45,836 nucleotides of DNA, from NCBI GenBank assembly GCA_003719395.1, contig RHMC01000046.1, forward strand, positions 1 to 45,836, read 5' to 3'. The DNA comes from Streptomyces altiplanensis (GTDB taxonomy: Bacteria; Actinomycetota; Actinomycetes; Streptomycetales; Streptomycetaceae). The translations under genes were made by a program, and so were the position numbers. The notes beneath the pieces were generated by a model. The model searched no databases and had not been told where the DNA came from. It was given only the letters and a program-made list of their open reading frames with translations. This document shows, piece by piece, positions 8,300 through 17,287 of this stretch (the stretch's first letter is position 1; each line of letters begins with the position of its first letter).

Positions 8300-9151
8300 T
8301 CAGACGAACACCAGCGCGTCGGGGCCGAGGGGCGGCACCAGCCCCTCGGCCGCGGCGCGCGTGAGCAGCCCGCGCACCGCCGCGTAACCGTTCTCGCCGA
8401 GGTCGGCGGTGAACTCGTTGACGTAGAGACCGATGTGCAGATCGCCCACCGCGGGGTCCATCTCCTGCGCGTGCTCCAGTACGTACGGCCGCGACACCAG
8501 CGGATCGTCCCAGGCCATCCGCACCGAGGCCCGCGCCGCGTCCGCCAGGGCGCGCAGCCGCTCCGCGCCCAGCGAGCGCTTGGCGATGATCGCGCCCAGC
8601 GGGATCGGCAGGCCGGTCGTGTTCTCCCAGTGCTCGCCCATGTCGGCGAGCGAGTGCAGCCCGTAGTCCTGGTACGTGAAGCGCGCCTCGTGGATGACGA
8701 GCCCCGCGTCGACCTTGCCGTCGCGCACCGCGGGCATGATCTCGTGGAACGGCATGACGACGGTCTCGCCGATCCCGCCCGGCACGGCATCGGCCGCCCA
8801 CAGCCGGAACAGCAGGTACGCCGTCGAGCGCTCGCTCGGTACGGCGACCCGCTTGCCGGTGAGGTCGACGCCCGCCTCGCACGTGAGCACGAGCGGCCCG
8901 CAGCCCCGCCCGAGCGCCCCGCCGCACGGCAGCAGCGCGTACTCCTCCAGCACCCACGGCAGCACGGCGTACGACACCTTGAGCACGTCGAACTCCCCGC
9001 GCTCGGCCATCCCGTTGGTGATGTCGATGTCCGCGAACGTCACGTCGAGCGCCGGCGCCCCCGGCACCCGGCCGTGTGCCCAGGCGTCGAAGACGAAGGT
9101 GTCGTTCGGGCAGGGCGAGTAAGCGATCTTCAGGGCGTCAGACGTCGTCAT
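8300..9151 (-). CDS. mqnD: 1,4-dihydroxy-6-naphthoate synthase MqnD
   Basis: 283 residues. The family converts cyclic dehypoxanthinyl futalosine to 1,4-dihydroxy-6-naphthoate in the futalosine route to menaquinone. The N-terminus has the family hallmark YSPCPNDTFVFDA; further signatures are DVTFADIDITNGMAERG, FHEIMPAVRDGKVDAGLVIH and YVNEFTADLGENGYAAVRG, with the periplasmic-binding-protein-like fold. Start: ATG 9151 (MTTSDALKIAYSP) is preferred, with in-frame ATGs at 9160 and 9172. It overlaps the end of mqnB by 14 bases, so the two are co-translated. In S. coelicolor these two genes are also neighbours (established knowledge). Confidence 0.93.
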   Translation of the reverse strand: MTTSDALKIAYSPCPNDTFVFDAWAHGRVPGAPALDVTFADIDITNGMAERGEFDVLKVSYAVLPWVLEEYALLPCGGALGRGCGPLVLTCEAGVDLTGKRVAVPSERSTAYLLFRLWAADAVPGGIGETVVMPFHEIMPAVRDGKVDAGLVIHEARFTYQDYGLHSLADMGEHWENTTGLPIPLGAIIAKRSLGAERLRALADAARASVRMAWDDPLVSRPYVLEHAQEMDPAVGDLHIGLYVNEFTADLGENGYAAVRGLLTRAAAEGLVPPLGPDALVFV

Positions 9152-9824
9152 GTTCCTCATCCCGGTCTTCATTCCGGTCTTCCCAGCCTTCGAGTACGGG
9201 CGCGAGCTTCCCGAACGCCCCGGTGAGCGCCTCCAGCGCCTCCTTGATGCGCCAGGCCGCCCGGTCGCGCGGCCCGACGGCGTTCGAGACCGCGCGGATC
9301 TCCAGCACCGGCACCCCGTGCAGGGCGGCGGCCTCGGCGACGCCGAAGCCCTCCATCGCCTCGGCGGCGGCGTACGGGTGCCGGGCGCACAGCTCGGCGG
9401 CGCGGGCGGCGGAGCCGGTCACGGTGGAGACGGTCTGCACGGTGCCGGTGACGGCGCCGGTCGCGCCGGCCACGGCCCGTACGAGCGAGGCGGGCGGCAG
9501 GTGTTCCACGGTGCCGAAGCCCAGCGCGGTCACCGGGACGTAGCCGTCGGGGGTCTCGGCGCCCAGGTCGCCGGCGACGATCGCGTCGGCGTCGGACGAG
9601 GGAGGCGAGCGGGGCCAGGTGGCCGAAGCCGCCGCCGATGCCGGCGGAGACCACCACGCCCGTAGCGGGGCGGGCCGCGGACGCCAGCGCGTCGCGGTCC
9701 CGGCCGCGCTCGCGGCGGGCCCGACCCCGCAGGCGATGACGTCGACGTCACCGGCCCCGGGGGTGAACGCGCGCGTGACCGCGTCCCGCTCGGCGGGAAC
9801 CGCGGTCACGACCAGGACACGCAT
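9138..9824 (-). CDS. mqnB: Futalosine hydrolase MqnB (two compensating indels)
   Basis: About 228 residues; the family cleaves futalosine to hypoxanthine and dehypoxanthine futalosine in menaquinone biosynthesis. The fold is that of nucleoside phosphorylase/MTAN enzymes: MRVLVVTAVPAERDAV at the start, AEAMEGFGVA for the ribose/catalytic site, and VSNAVGPRDRAAWRI near the end. Between about 9690 and 9597 the correct reading lies in another frame (TGVVVSAGIGGGFGHLAPLA) and then returns, so two opposite small indels are present. The enzyme is needed for respiration, so errors are likelier than decay. It starts 2 bases after the DUF2771 stop and overlaps mqnD. Confidence 0.88.
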   Translation of the reverse strand: MRVLVVTAVPAERDAVTRAFTPGAGDVDVIACGVGPAASAAGTATRWRPRPAPLRAWWSPPASAAASATWPRSPPSSDADAIVAGDLGAETPDGYVPVTALGFGTVEHLPPASLVRAVAGATGAVTGTVQTVSTVTGSAARAAELCARHPYAAAEAMEGFGVAEAAALHGVPVLEIRAVSNAVGPRDRAAWRIKEALEALTGAFGKLAPVLEGWEDRNEDRDEEHDDV

Positions 9825-9826
9825 GG

Positions 9827-10321
9827 TCAGGAGGTCTTCTCCAGCTTGAAGTGCCAGATGCCGGTGAGCTTCTTGCCCTTGGTCTCGACGACGCTGACCT
9901 GCGCCTCGTCGGGGCTGGGCGCGCCCGGCTGCTGCTGTTGCTGCTGGGCGAAGAAGGCGCTGCCCGGGATGGTCCGGTACGTCTTCTTGAACGGCTCCTG
10001 CTCGGCCTGCTGGCCGTTGATGAAGAGCGTCCAGCCCTGGTCCGCGATCTCGGGGTCGACACCGAAGCGGACCTTGTCGTCCATGGAGACCTTGACGGTC
10101 TTCTCGGCCTTCTTGTTCAGGCAGCCCTGGAGCAGGGATTCCTTGATCGCGGAGCCGTCGTTGTAGCACGTGGCCTCGGTGTGCACCGATTCCGTGCCGA
10201 CCGTCACGGTCGCGAGCGGCGTCGGCTTGTCGCATGCGGACAGGACGAGGAGTCCGGCCGACACGGCACCGAGAACGGTGGCGGTGCGGCGGGCCTTACC
10301 AGAGAGGAGCGCAACGGTCAT
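9827..10321 (-). CDS. DUF2771 lipoprotein
   Basis: 164 residues. A lipoprotein signal peptide ends in LVLSAC (residue ~30), then a compact extracytoplasmic domain with two cysteines (TCYNDGSAIK and LLQGCLNKKA) and a stretch of six glutamines before PGAPSP. It belongs to the actinobacterial DUF2771 family, whose role is unknown. It sits 2 bases upstream of mqnB, probably in the same transcript as mqnB-mqnD; its place beside menaquinone genes may be only positional. ATG at 10321. Confidence 0.8.
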   Translation of the reverse strand: MTVALLSGKARRTATVLGAVSAGLLVLSACDKPTPLATVTVGTESVHTEATCYNDGSAIKESLLQGCLNKKAEKTVKVSMDDKVRFGVDPEIADQGWTLFINGQQAEQEPFKKTYRTIPGSAFFAQQQQQQPGAPSPDEAQVSVVETKGKKLTGIWHFKLEKTS

Positions 10322-10348
10322 GGGGCGAAGGCTATCGCCCGCCCCGTC

Positions 10349-11725
10349 TCACGCCACGCGGGGGTGCGGCGAGCCGCGTCGCGCCGCACTCAGGAGGCCC
10401 CGTACGGACAAGGCCGCGCCCGTCGCGAGGAGGCAGGCGGCGACCGACATGCCGAGGGCGCCGTTCAGCGGCAGGGCGATCCCGACGGCGCCGCCCACCA
10501 CCCAGGCCATCTGGAGCAGCGTCTCCGACCGCGCGAACGCCGACGTCCGTACCTCCTCGGGCACGTCCCGCTGGATCAGCGCGTCCAGGGACAGCTTGGC
10601 GAGCGCCTGGCACAGGCCCGCCGTCGCGCCGAGCACCGCCACCATCAGCCCGCCGAAGAACAGCGCCGCGCAGACGGCCACGCCCAGCGTCAGCCCCAGC
10701 ACCGTCGCGATGATCGCCTCGGGCCCGCGGTCCCTGAGCCACGCCCCCACCGCCGTCCCGCAGGCGTTGCCCACACCGGCCGAGATGCCGACGACGGCCA
10801 GCGACACGGCGGCGCTCTGCCCGGAGAGCGGGTGCTCGCGCAGCAGGAACGCCAGGAAGAAGATCAGGAAGCCGGAGAGGGAGCGGAGGGCGGCGTTGGC
10901 CTGGAGGCCGTGGAGTACGGAGGGGCCGACCGTGCGCAGGCCGGGGCGGCGCGGCGGCTCCTGCTTCCCGTGGCCGTGGCCGTGCCCGTGTTCCAGCAGT
11001 CTGGCCTTCCGCTCGCCCTTCGCGGAGTCCACCTTGTGCGGCATCGTGAACGCCAGGAACGTACCGAAGACGAACAGCGCGCACGCCCCGTACAGCGGCC
11101 ACGCGGACCCGATCTGCTGGAGTCCCACCCCGACCGGCGCGGCCGCGCCCGTCGCCAGCAGCCCGGCCAGGGTCACCCGCGAATTGGCCTTCACGAGGGA
11201 GAAGCGGGGCGGCAGGAGGCGCGGCACGACGGCGCTCCGTACGACGCCGTACGCCTTCGAGGACACCAGGACGCCCAGGGCCGCCGGATAGAGCTCGATC
11301 CCGCCCGTCGCCACCGCCCCCGACAGCGCCAGCGCCAGCAGCGCACGGGCCAGCATCGCGGCGGCCATCGCGGCTCGGCGGCCGTGCGGCACCCGGTCCA
11401 GGAGCGGGCCGATCACCGGGGCGAGGAGCGTGAAGGGCGCCATGGTGATCGCGAGGTAGAGGGCGACCCGGCCGCGGGCCTCGTCGGTGGGGACGGAGAA
11501 GAAGACCGTGGAGGCGAGGGCGACCGTGATCATGACGTCACCCGCGCCGTTCACGGCGTGCAGCTCGATCAGCTTGCCGAGGCCCGACTCGCCCGCGCCC
11601 TGCGCGTGCGTGGCGCGGCGGATGCCCTTCGCCGTACCCGTGAAGGGCAGGTGGAGGGCGCGGCCGACCGCCCGGCCCGTCCTGCGCAGTGGACCGGATC
11701 CGTCGGACGAATTTGCGGCAGCCAC
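10349..11725 (-). CDS. MFS transporter with His-Gly loop
   Basis: 458 residues, about twelve helices in two halves of a major facilitator fold. The first half has MITVALASTVFFSVPTDEAR and PVIGPLLDRVPHGRRAAMAA (the loop 2-3 motif). The two halves are joined by a long cytoplasmic loop containing EHGHGHGHGKQEPP, an alternating His-Gly run that might bind a metal. The substrate is unknown. GTG 11725 is taken (VAAANSSDGSG); GTG 11743 is also in frame. Same direction as DUF2771-mqnB-mqnD, 27 bases upstream of it, so the four may be one operon. Confidence 0.8.
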   Translation of the reverse strand: MAAANSSDGSGPLRRTGRAVGRALHLPFTGTAKGIRRATHAQGAGESGLGKLIELHAVNGAGDVMITVALASTVFFSVPTDEARGRVALYLAITMAPFTLLAPVIGPLLDRVPHGRRAAMAAAMLARALLALALSGAVATGGIELYPAALGVLVSSKAYGVVRSAVVPRLLPPRFSLVKANSRVTLAGLLATGAAAPVGVGLQQIGSAWPLYGACALFVFGTFLAFTMPHKVDSAKGERKARLLEHGHGHGHGKQEPPRRPGLRTVGPSVLHGLQANAALRSLSGFLIFFLAFLLREHPLSGQSAAVSLAVVGISAGVGNACGTAVGAWLRDRGPEAIIATVLGLTLGVAVCAALFFGGLMVAVLGATAGLCQALAKLSLDALIQRDVPEEVRTSAFARSETLLQMAWVVGGAVGIALPLNGALGMSVAACLLATGAALSVRGLLSAARRGSPHPRVA

Positions 11726-11802
11726 CCCGCCATAGTGCCCCACACCCCCCGGCCCGAACCTGAAACGGGGCGGACGGGGCCGGTGAGCCGCCACTCCGGG
11801 CA

Positions 11803-11846
11803 TTTGGGACTCTCTGCCGGGTCTCTCCGGGCCTTCCGGTCCCAAA
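11803..11846. repeat. Inverted repeat TTTGGGAC-N28-GTCCCAAA
   Basis: Perfect 8-bp arms, 28 bases apart, upstream of both divergent genes. It could be a two-site operator or a large hairpin; the AT-containing arms stand out from the surrounding GC. Confidence 0.5.
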
Positions 11847-12039
11847 GACGGCGTGCAGGTGGGCCCGGGGCGGCAGAGGGGGTAGCGTGCGTAGCGCGCC
11901 ACCGGCGGTTGTCCTCGGCCGCGCGCCTCTCCGTCATCCCGCAGAATGGGTGGTGGAAAGTGCGCCCGAGACCGAGACGAGTCGGGCGAGGCGTGGACGT
12001 CGACGCGGCCCTTCGGTCCGCTCCGCCCGCAGCTCGCAC

Positions 12040-12060
12040 CTCGTATCTCGTACCTCGTAC
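12040..12060. repeat. Three tandem copies of a 7-mer, CTCGTA(T/C)
   Basis: ctcgtat, ctcgtac, ctcgtac lie head to tail 50 bases before the DUF3027 start. Either a protein-binding array or simple slippage. Confidence 0.5.
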
Positions 12061-12110
12061 GGGCATCCGTTGGCGCACCCGTGAGACGGCGTAGGAGAGA
12101 AGCGAGACCT

Positions 12111-13032
12111 GTGAGTGCTGCGACGACGCGAAGCCGAACCCCTGACCGCCTGTGCGCCGAGGCGGTAGACCTTGCCCGTGAGGCGGCCGAGGAGGCCGCC
12201 TTCCCCGGGGTGGTCGGCGAGCATGTCTCCCTCTTCGCCGAGGGTGACCGGGTGGTCACCCACCTCTTCGAGTGCAAGGAACCCGGCTACCGGGGCTGGC
12301 GCTGGGCGGTGACCGTCACCCGCGCCTCGCGGGCCAAGCTGGTCACCCTCAACGAGACGGTCCTCCTGCCGGGGCCGGACTCCCTGCTGGCGCCGGAGTG
12401 GGTGCCGTGGAGCGAGCGGCTGCGCCCCGGGGACCTGGGGCCGGGCGACCTGCTCCCCACCGAGGCGGACGACCTGCGCCTGGAGCCCGGCTACACGGGC
12501 GCCGACGCGCCGCTGCCGGACTCCCCGGTCTCGGAGGAGATGGCGGAGCTCGTCGAGGCGAGGACGCCGAGGTCACGGGAGGTGCGCCGCGACGCTGCCG
12601 CTGGCTCCCGTGCGGGGTTCGATCGCGGCGGTCGCCGAAGAGCTCGGGATGCGGCGTGCGCGCGTCCTGTCGCGGTACGGGCTGCACGTCGCGGCGGACC
12701 GCTGGGACGAGACGTACGGCGCGAAGACCCCCATGGCCCAGGCGGCCCCCGCCACCTGTGTCTCCTGCGCCTTCCTCGTGCCGATGACCGGTTCGCTGCG
12801 CCAGGCGTTCGGTGTCTGCGCGAACGAGTTCTCCCCGGCGGACGGCCACGTCGTCTCGCTCGCCTACGGCTGCGGGGGCCACTCGGAGGCCGCGGTCATG
12901 CCGAAGCCGCTGCGCCCGCCGCCCCCGGTCCTGGACTCGATGGCCACGGACGTGTTCCCGCTCCGCCCGGACCCGGAGGGCGGCTCGGTCCCGGCCACGC
13001 CGGACCCGGCGGAGGACCTGGGCCACTCCTGA
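12111..13032 (+). CDS. DUF3027 protein (two deleted bases)
   Basis: About 307 residues after repair; an actinobacterial protein of unknown role. The N-terminal half is a helix-strand domain (LFAEGDRVVTHLFECKEPGY, WRWAVTVTRASRAKLVTLNE). The C-terminal half has a likely zinc ribbon: TCVSC, then GVCANEFSPADG and YGCGGHSE. The frame breaks twice, near 12568 (gaggcgagg should read GAG-GCC-GAG) and near 12588; adding one base at each site gives exactly 308 codons with continuous family sequence. GTG 12111 has AGGAGAGA about 10 bases upstream. A terminator hairpin follows the stop. Confidence 0.8.
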
Positions 13033-13040
13033 CCCCGGGC

Positions 13041-13065
13041 GACCTCCGGCCCCGGGCCGGAGGTC
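13041..13065 (+). terminator. Terminator hairpin after the DUF3027 gene
   Basis: Perfect 11-bp stem (gacctccggcc / ggccggaggtc) with a 3-base loop, 8 bases after the stop. No U tract, as is usual in Streptomyces. Confidence 0.65.
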
Positions 13066-13277
13066 CGGTCCGGGAAGGGGCGGGCAGGGGAAGACCCGCG
13101 CGGCAGCCCACCCCACCGCCCCCTGACCCGCACCGCAGCGACCCGGCGGGCAGGTGGACGTCGCGGGGCCGCCCACACGCGATACTCGCGATACTTGCGC
13201 CGCGTGGACGCGGGTAGGCGCCAGTGGCGAGCCGGCCGGCGAGCAGCACCCGTACCTCAGGACGAGCGGAGACAAGC

Positions 13278-16200
13278 GTGAGCGTCAGGGCCACCGACGA
13301 GGCAGACCCCTTCGGGACGGCGCGGCTGCGGCGTGGGGTGCTCGACGCGTGGAGCGCGAGCCCCGCCCGGTTCCGCGAGGACGCCAACGCCGAGGAGGAC
13401 CTCGCCCTCGGCGGGTACCGGGACCTCCTCGTCGTCGAGCTGCCCAAGAACGCCGCCGACGCCGCCGCCCGCGCCGGCGTCACCGGCAGGCTCCGGCTCA
13501 CCCTGCACGCCGCCCCCGGCCACGGCGCCCCCGCGGTCCTCGCCGCCGCCAACACCGGTGCCCCCCTCGACGCCGCCGGCGTGGAGTCCCTCAGCACGCT
13601 GCGCGCGTCCGCCAAGCGCGAGTACGAAGAGGGCCCCGGCGGTGCGGTCGGCCGCTTCGGCGTCGGGTTCGCCGCCGTACTGGCCGTCAGCGACGAGCCC
13701 GCCGTCCTCGGCCGCCACGGTGGTGTCCGCTGGTCCCTGGCGGAGGCCAGGGAGCTGGCCGTGGACGCCGCCGGCACCGCGCCCGGGCTCGGCGAAGAGC
13801 TGCGGCGCCGCGACGGCCACGTGCCCCTCCTGCGGCTCCCGCTCCCCGCCGAGGGCTCCGCCCCCGAGGGCTACGACACCGTCGTGGTCCTGCCCCTGCG
13901 CGACGGCAGCGCGGTGGACCTCGCCCGGCACCTCCTCGACGCCATCGACGACGCCCTGCTCCTCACCCTCCCCGGCCTCGCCGAGGTGGTCGTCGAAACC
14001 CCGGACTCCACCCGGACGTGACGCGCCGCGAGCAGGACGCGTACGTACACATCGACGACACCTCGCGCGGCGGCCACGCCCGCCGCCCGCACCACCCGCT
14101 GGCGCACCGTGACCCGCTCGGGAGCCCTGGAGCCCGCCCTCCTCGCCGACCGGCCCGTCGAGGAGCGCCTGCGCCCCCACTGGTCCGTCACCTGGGCCGT
14201 CCCGGTGGACGCCGAGGGGTCGCCGCAGCGCCCCCGTACCGCGCCGTCGCGCACGCCCCGACGCCGACCGACGAACCCCTCGGTGTACCGGCGCTGATCG
14301 CGTCGCTGCCGCTGGACACGGCCCGCCGCCACCCCGCGCCGGGCCCGCTCACCGACTTCCTCGTGCAGCGCGCCGCCGACGCGTACGCCGAACTGCTCGG
14401 CGGCTGGGAGCCCGTCTCCACCGGGACGGTCGACCTCGTCCCCGGGCCGCTCGGCAAGGGCGAACTGGACGGCGCACTGCGCGCGGCCGTCGTCGAGCGG
14501 CTGCCCCGCGTCGCGTTCCTCGCCCCGGCGGCGCCGTCCGAGGAGTTCACCGCGCTGCGCCCGTTCGAGGCGGAGGTCGTCGAGGGCGCGGCGGCGGACA
14601 CCGTCCGCGTCATGGCCGAGGTACTGCCGACCCTGCTGCCCGCCGGGCTCGAACGCCGCCCCGAGCTGCGCACCCTCGGCGTCGGCCGGCTGCCGCTGGG
14701 CGACGCCATCGACCGCCTCGCGGGCGCCGAGCGCGAGCCGTCCTGGTGGCGGCGGCTGTACGAGTCCCTGGCCGGCGTCGACCCGGACCGCCTGTCCGGT
14801 CTGCCGGTCCCGCTGGCCGGCGGCCGTACGGTGATCGGCCCGCGCCAGTCCTGCTGCCGCTCCCCGGGCACGGACACGGGCGCGGACACCGCCGCCCCCG
14901 AGCAGCTCACCCGCCTCGGCCTGAAGGTCGCCCACCCCGACGCCGAAGAGCTGGCGGAGACCGTCCTGGCGCTCATGCGGCGACGCAGGCCTGCTGCCCG
15001 GCGACGAGCCGTGGCTCGGCGCGCTCGCCCTGACCGACGAGGACGGCGAGCTCCTCGCCGCCGGTGAACTCGTCCTGCCCGGCAGCCCGTTCGCGCGGGT
15101 CATGCGCGAGGGCGAACTGGCCCTGTGCGACGCCGAACTGGCCGCCCGCTGGGGCGGACAGCCGCTCACCGCCTGCGGCGTCCTGGCCGGCTTCGCGCTC
15201 GTACGCGCCACCGACGTCGTCCTGGACCCCGACGAATTCGAGCCGCGCGAAGGCGACTTCGCCGAGCCCGACGACGCGGGCCTGCTCGACGCCGTGGACG
15301 TGTGGTGCGAGGACGTCCTCGACCAGCTGCCGGAGGCCTCCGTGCCGCCGGTCGCCACCGAGATCGTCGCCGTACGGGACCTGGACCTGGTGGACGACGA
15401 CAAGTGGCCGCAGGCCCTGGCGATGCTCGCCCGGCCGCCGCTGCGGGACGCGCTGACCCAGCCCGTGCGCGTCCTGCTGCCGGACGGGACGACGCAGTCC
15501 GTACGCCCGTACACCGCGTGGTGGCTGCGCGACCACCCCGTACTCGACGGGCGCCGTCCGGCCGGTCTGCGCGCGGCGGGCGGCGACCCGCTCCTCGACG
15601 GGCTCTACACCTCCGCGGACGCGACCGCTTCGACGACGAGCAGGTGCTGAGGGCGCTGGGCGTACGTACCTCCGTGGCCGCGCTGCTGGACGAGCCCGGC
15701 GGCGCCGCCGCTCTCCTCGGCCGCCTCGCGGACCCGGACCGTACGGTCACCGCGTCCCAGCTCCACGCGCTGTACGGCGCCCTGGCCGACCTCGACCCCG
15801 AGCAGGTCACGCTCCCCGACGAGCTGCGCGCGGTCGTGGACGGCGAGGTGCGGGTGGTCGACGCGGCGGACGCCGTGGTCGCGGACGCCCCCGACCTGCT
15901 GCCCCTCACCGCCGGGCTGCCGCTGCTGCCGGTGGCCCCGTCCCGCGCCGCCGACCTGGCCGAACTCCTCCAGGTGCGCCGCCTCAGCGAGTCGGCCCGG
16001 CGAAGTGACGACGGAGGGTGTGGAGCGAGAGGTTCCGGAAGCGGTACGGGTCCTGCTCGGCGCCGCCACCCCGGCGACGTATGTCGAACACGAGGAACTC
16101 CTCGCGGGCGGCGTCGAACTGGACTGGCGCCGCACCCCCGACGGCGTGGTCCACGCGGCCACCCTGGAGGGCGTGGCGGCCGGTCTTGCCTGGTCGGCGG

Positions 16201-16289
16201 GGCAGTGGCCGCGCCGCTTCGAGGTGGCGGCGCTGATCGAGGACCCGTCGCGCACGGAAGAGCTGGCGCGCGACCGCTGGTTCGACTGA
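13278..16289 (+). CDS. GHKL (sacsin/Hsp90-type) ATP-binding protein, heavily frameshifted
   Basis: About 1000 residues. The N-terminal 200 form a Bergerat-fold ATP site: helix motif VVELPKNAADAAARAG (N box), AAANTGAPLD (G1-like, with NTG in place of the usual DxG) and GRFGVGFAAVLAVSD (G2 box). The rest is unassigned and probably mediates binding, as in sacsin-like proteins annotated in Streptomyces as molecular chaperone Hsp90 or ATP-binding protein. The frame breaks about eight times (near 14016, 14080, 14220, 14840 and 14870 as a pair, 14980, 15620, 15998), but each segment carries on without loss. GTG 13278 starts it; the frame closes at TGA 16289. Whether any break is real needs re-reading of the DNA. 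No client is known. Confidence 0.75.
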
Positions 16290-16296
16290 TTCTTTG

Positions 16297-16326
16297 TTTA
16301 CGAACTCTCCACGCAGTCCCTACACT
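16297..16326 (+). promoter_or_regulatory. Candidate promoter of the secreted-protein gene
   Basis: A TTTACG -35-like element (16297-16302) and a TACACT -10 (16321-16326) lie 18 bases apart in a locally AT-rich stretch, 70 bases before the ATG at 16397. Confidence 0.5.
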
Positions 16327-16342
16327 TCGTTCGACACTCAAA

Positions 16343-16372
16343 GATCCCGCCGGGGGGAAACGCGGCGGGATC
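16343..16372 (+). other. Leader hairpin upstream of the secreted-protein gene
   Basis: Perfect 9-bp arms (gatcccgcc / ggcgggatc) around a 12-base loop. If the promoter at 16297-16326 is right, this lies in the 5' leader and could stabilise the mRNA; otherwise it could be the terminator of the upstream ATPase gene. Confidence 0.45.
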
Positions 16373-16396
16373 GCATCCATGTGGGGACATACATAC

Positions 16397-17233
16397 ATGC
16401 GCATACGTGCCACTGTGGCCGCCGTTTCGGGCGCCCTGGCCCTGTCCGCCCTTGCCGTACCGGCCGCCCAGGCCGAGGACGCCCCGAAGCCGGCCGGTCT
16501 GTCGGCCGCTCTCGCCGGTCAGGCACAGGCAGACGACATCTCTGGCGACACCAAGATCACGAAGGTGGTCGTCAACGGCGGCAAGGCGCTCTCGCTCGGC
16601 ACCACGGCGAAGAAGACCATCACCGCCGAGGTCACCGCCACCGACCCCGAGGGCATCTACGAGATCCACTCGTTCCTGTGGAACGGTCCCGGTGACAACC
16701 CCGCCGAGGACGCCATCGGGTTCTTCGGCCCGACCAGCCCGACCGGCACCTGCACCGAGGTCAGCGCGACGACGACGAAGTGCAAGTACAGCATCGAGAT
16801 CGACCCGCTCCTCATGGAGAACAAGACCGCCGGCACCTGGAAGCTGTGGGTCTCGGCCATCGGCGCCGACGGTGACTACCACGAGAACGGCGTCGCCGGT
16901 ACGACGAAGATCCTGCGCTACTCGAAGCTGACGGTCAACGCCTCGCCCGAGCCGGTCGTGAAGGGCAAGACCATCACGATCACGGGCAAGCTGTCCCGCG
17001 CCAACTGGGACACGTACAAGTACGCGGGCTACACCTCCCAGCCGGTGAAGCTCCAGTTCCGCAAGGCCGGCACCAGCACGTACACCACCGTCAAGACGGT
17101 GACCTCGAACAGCACCGGTGACCTGAAGACGACCGTCACGGCCGCTTCGGACGGTTACTGGCGCTACTCGTTCGCGGGCACGTCCACCACCCCCGCGGTC
17201 TCCGCGGCCGGTGACTACCTCGACGTGCGCTGA
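16397..17233 (+). CDS. Secreted hypothetical protein with Ig-like C-terminus
   Basis: 278 residues. A Sec signal peptide (MRIRATVAAVSGALALSALA, cleaved after AQA) leads a secreted protein. The middle has a Cys pair (TGTCTEVSATTTKCKYS). The C-terminal ~100 residues are a beta-sandwich repeat seen in many Streptomyces secreted proteins: SKLTVNASPEPVVKGKTITI, TGKLSRANWDTYKYAGY and VKLQFRKAGTSTYTTVKTV. Relatives are sometimes annotated calcium-binding protein, but no EF-hand is visible here. ATG 16397 gives the best signal peptide; ATG 16379 is in frame. The stop is 44 bases from the convergent P-type ATPase. Confidence 0.75.
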   Translation: MRIRATVAAVSGALALSALAVPAAQAEDAPKPAGLSAALAGQAQADDISGDTKITKVVVNGGKALSLGTTAKKTITAEVTATDPEGIYEIHSFLWNGPGDNPAEDAIGFFGPTSPTGTCTEVSATTTKCKYSIEIDPLLMENKTAGTWKLWVSAIGADGDYHENGVAGTTKILRYSKLTVNASPEPVVKGKTITITGKLSRANWDTYKYAGYTSQPVKLQFRKAGTSTYTTVKTVTSNSTGDLKTTVTAASDGYWRYSFAGTSTTPAVSAAGDYLDVR

Positions 17234-17272
17234 GCACCCGGGGCAGTGACCCGGCAGTAATCCGGGCAGTAC

Positions 17273-17287
17273 CCCCGCTACGCGGGG
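17273..17287. terminator. Short bidirectional terminator candidate
   Basis: CCCCGC-TAC-GCGGGG stem-loop between the convergent secreted-protein and P-type ATPase genes; it overlaps the ATPase stop. Just before it, a degenerate repeat ccgg(g)cagt occurs three times (17238-17270). Confidence 0.4.

Larger units (their letters stand above)
11744..12110. other. Non-coding intergenic region between divergent MFS and DUF3027 genes
   Basis: Roughly 370 bases with no convincing gene; the open frames crossing it are GC shadows. It holds the promoters of both flanking genes, an 8-bp inverted repeat (TTTGGGAC at 11803-11810, GTCCCAAA at 11839-11846) and a 7-bp tandem repeat (12040-12060). Confidence 0.6.
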
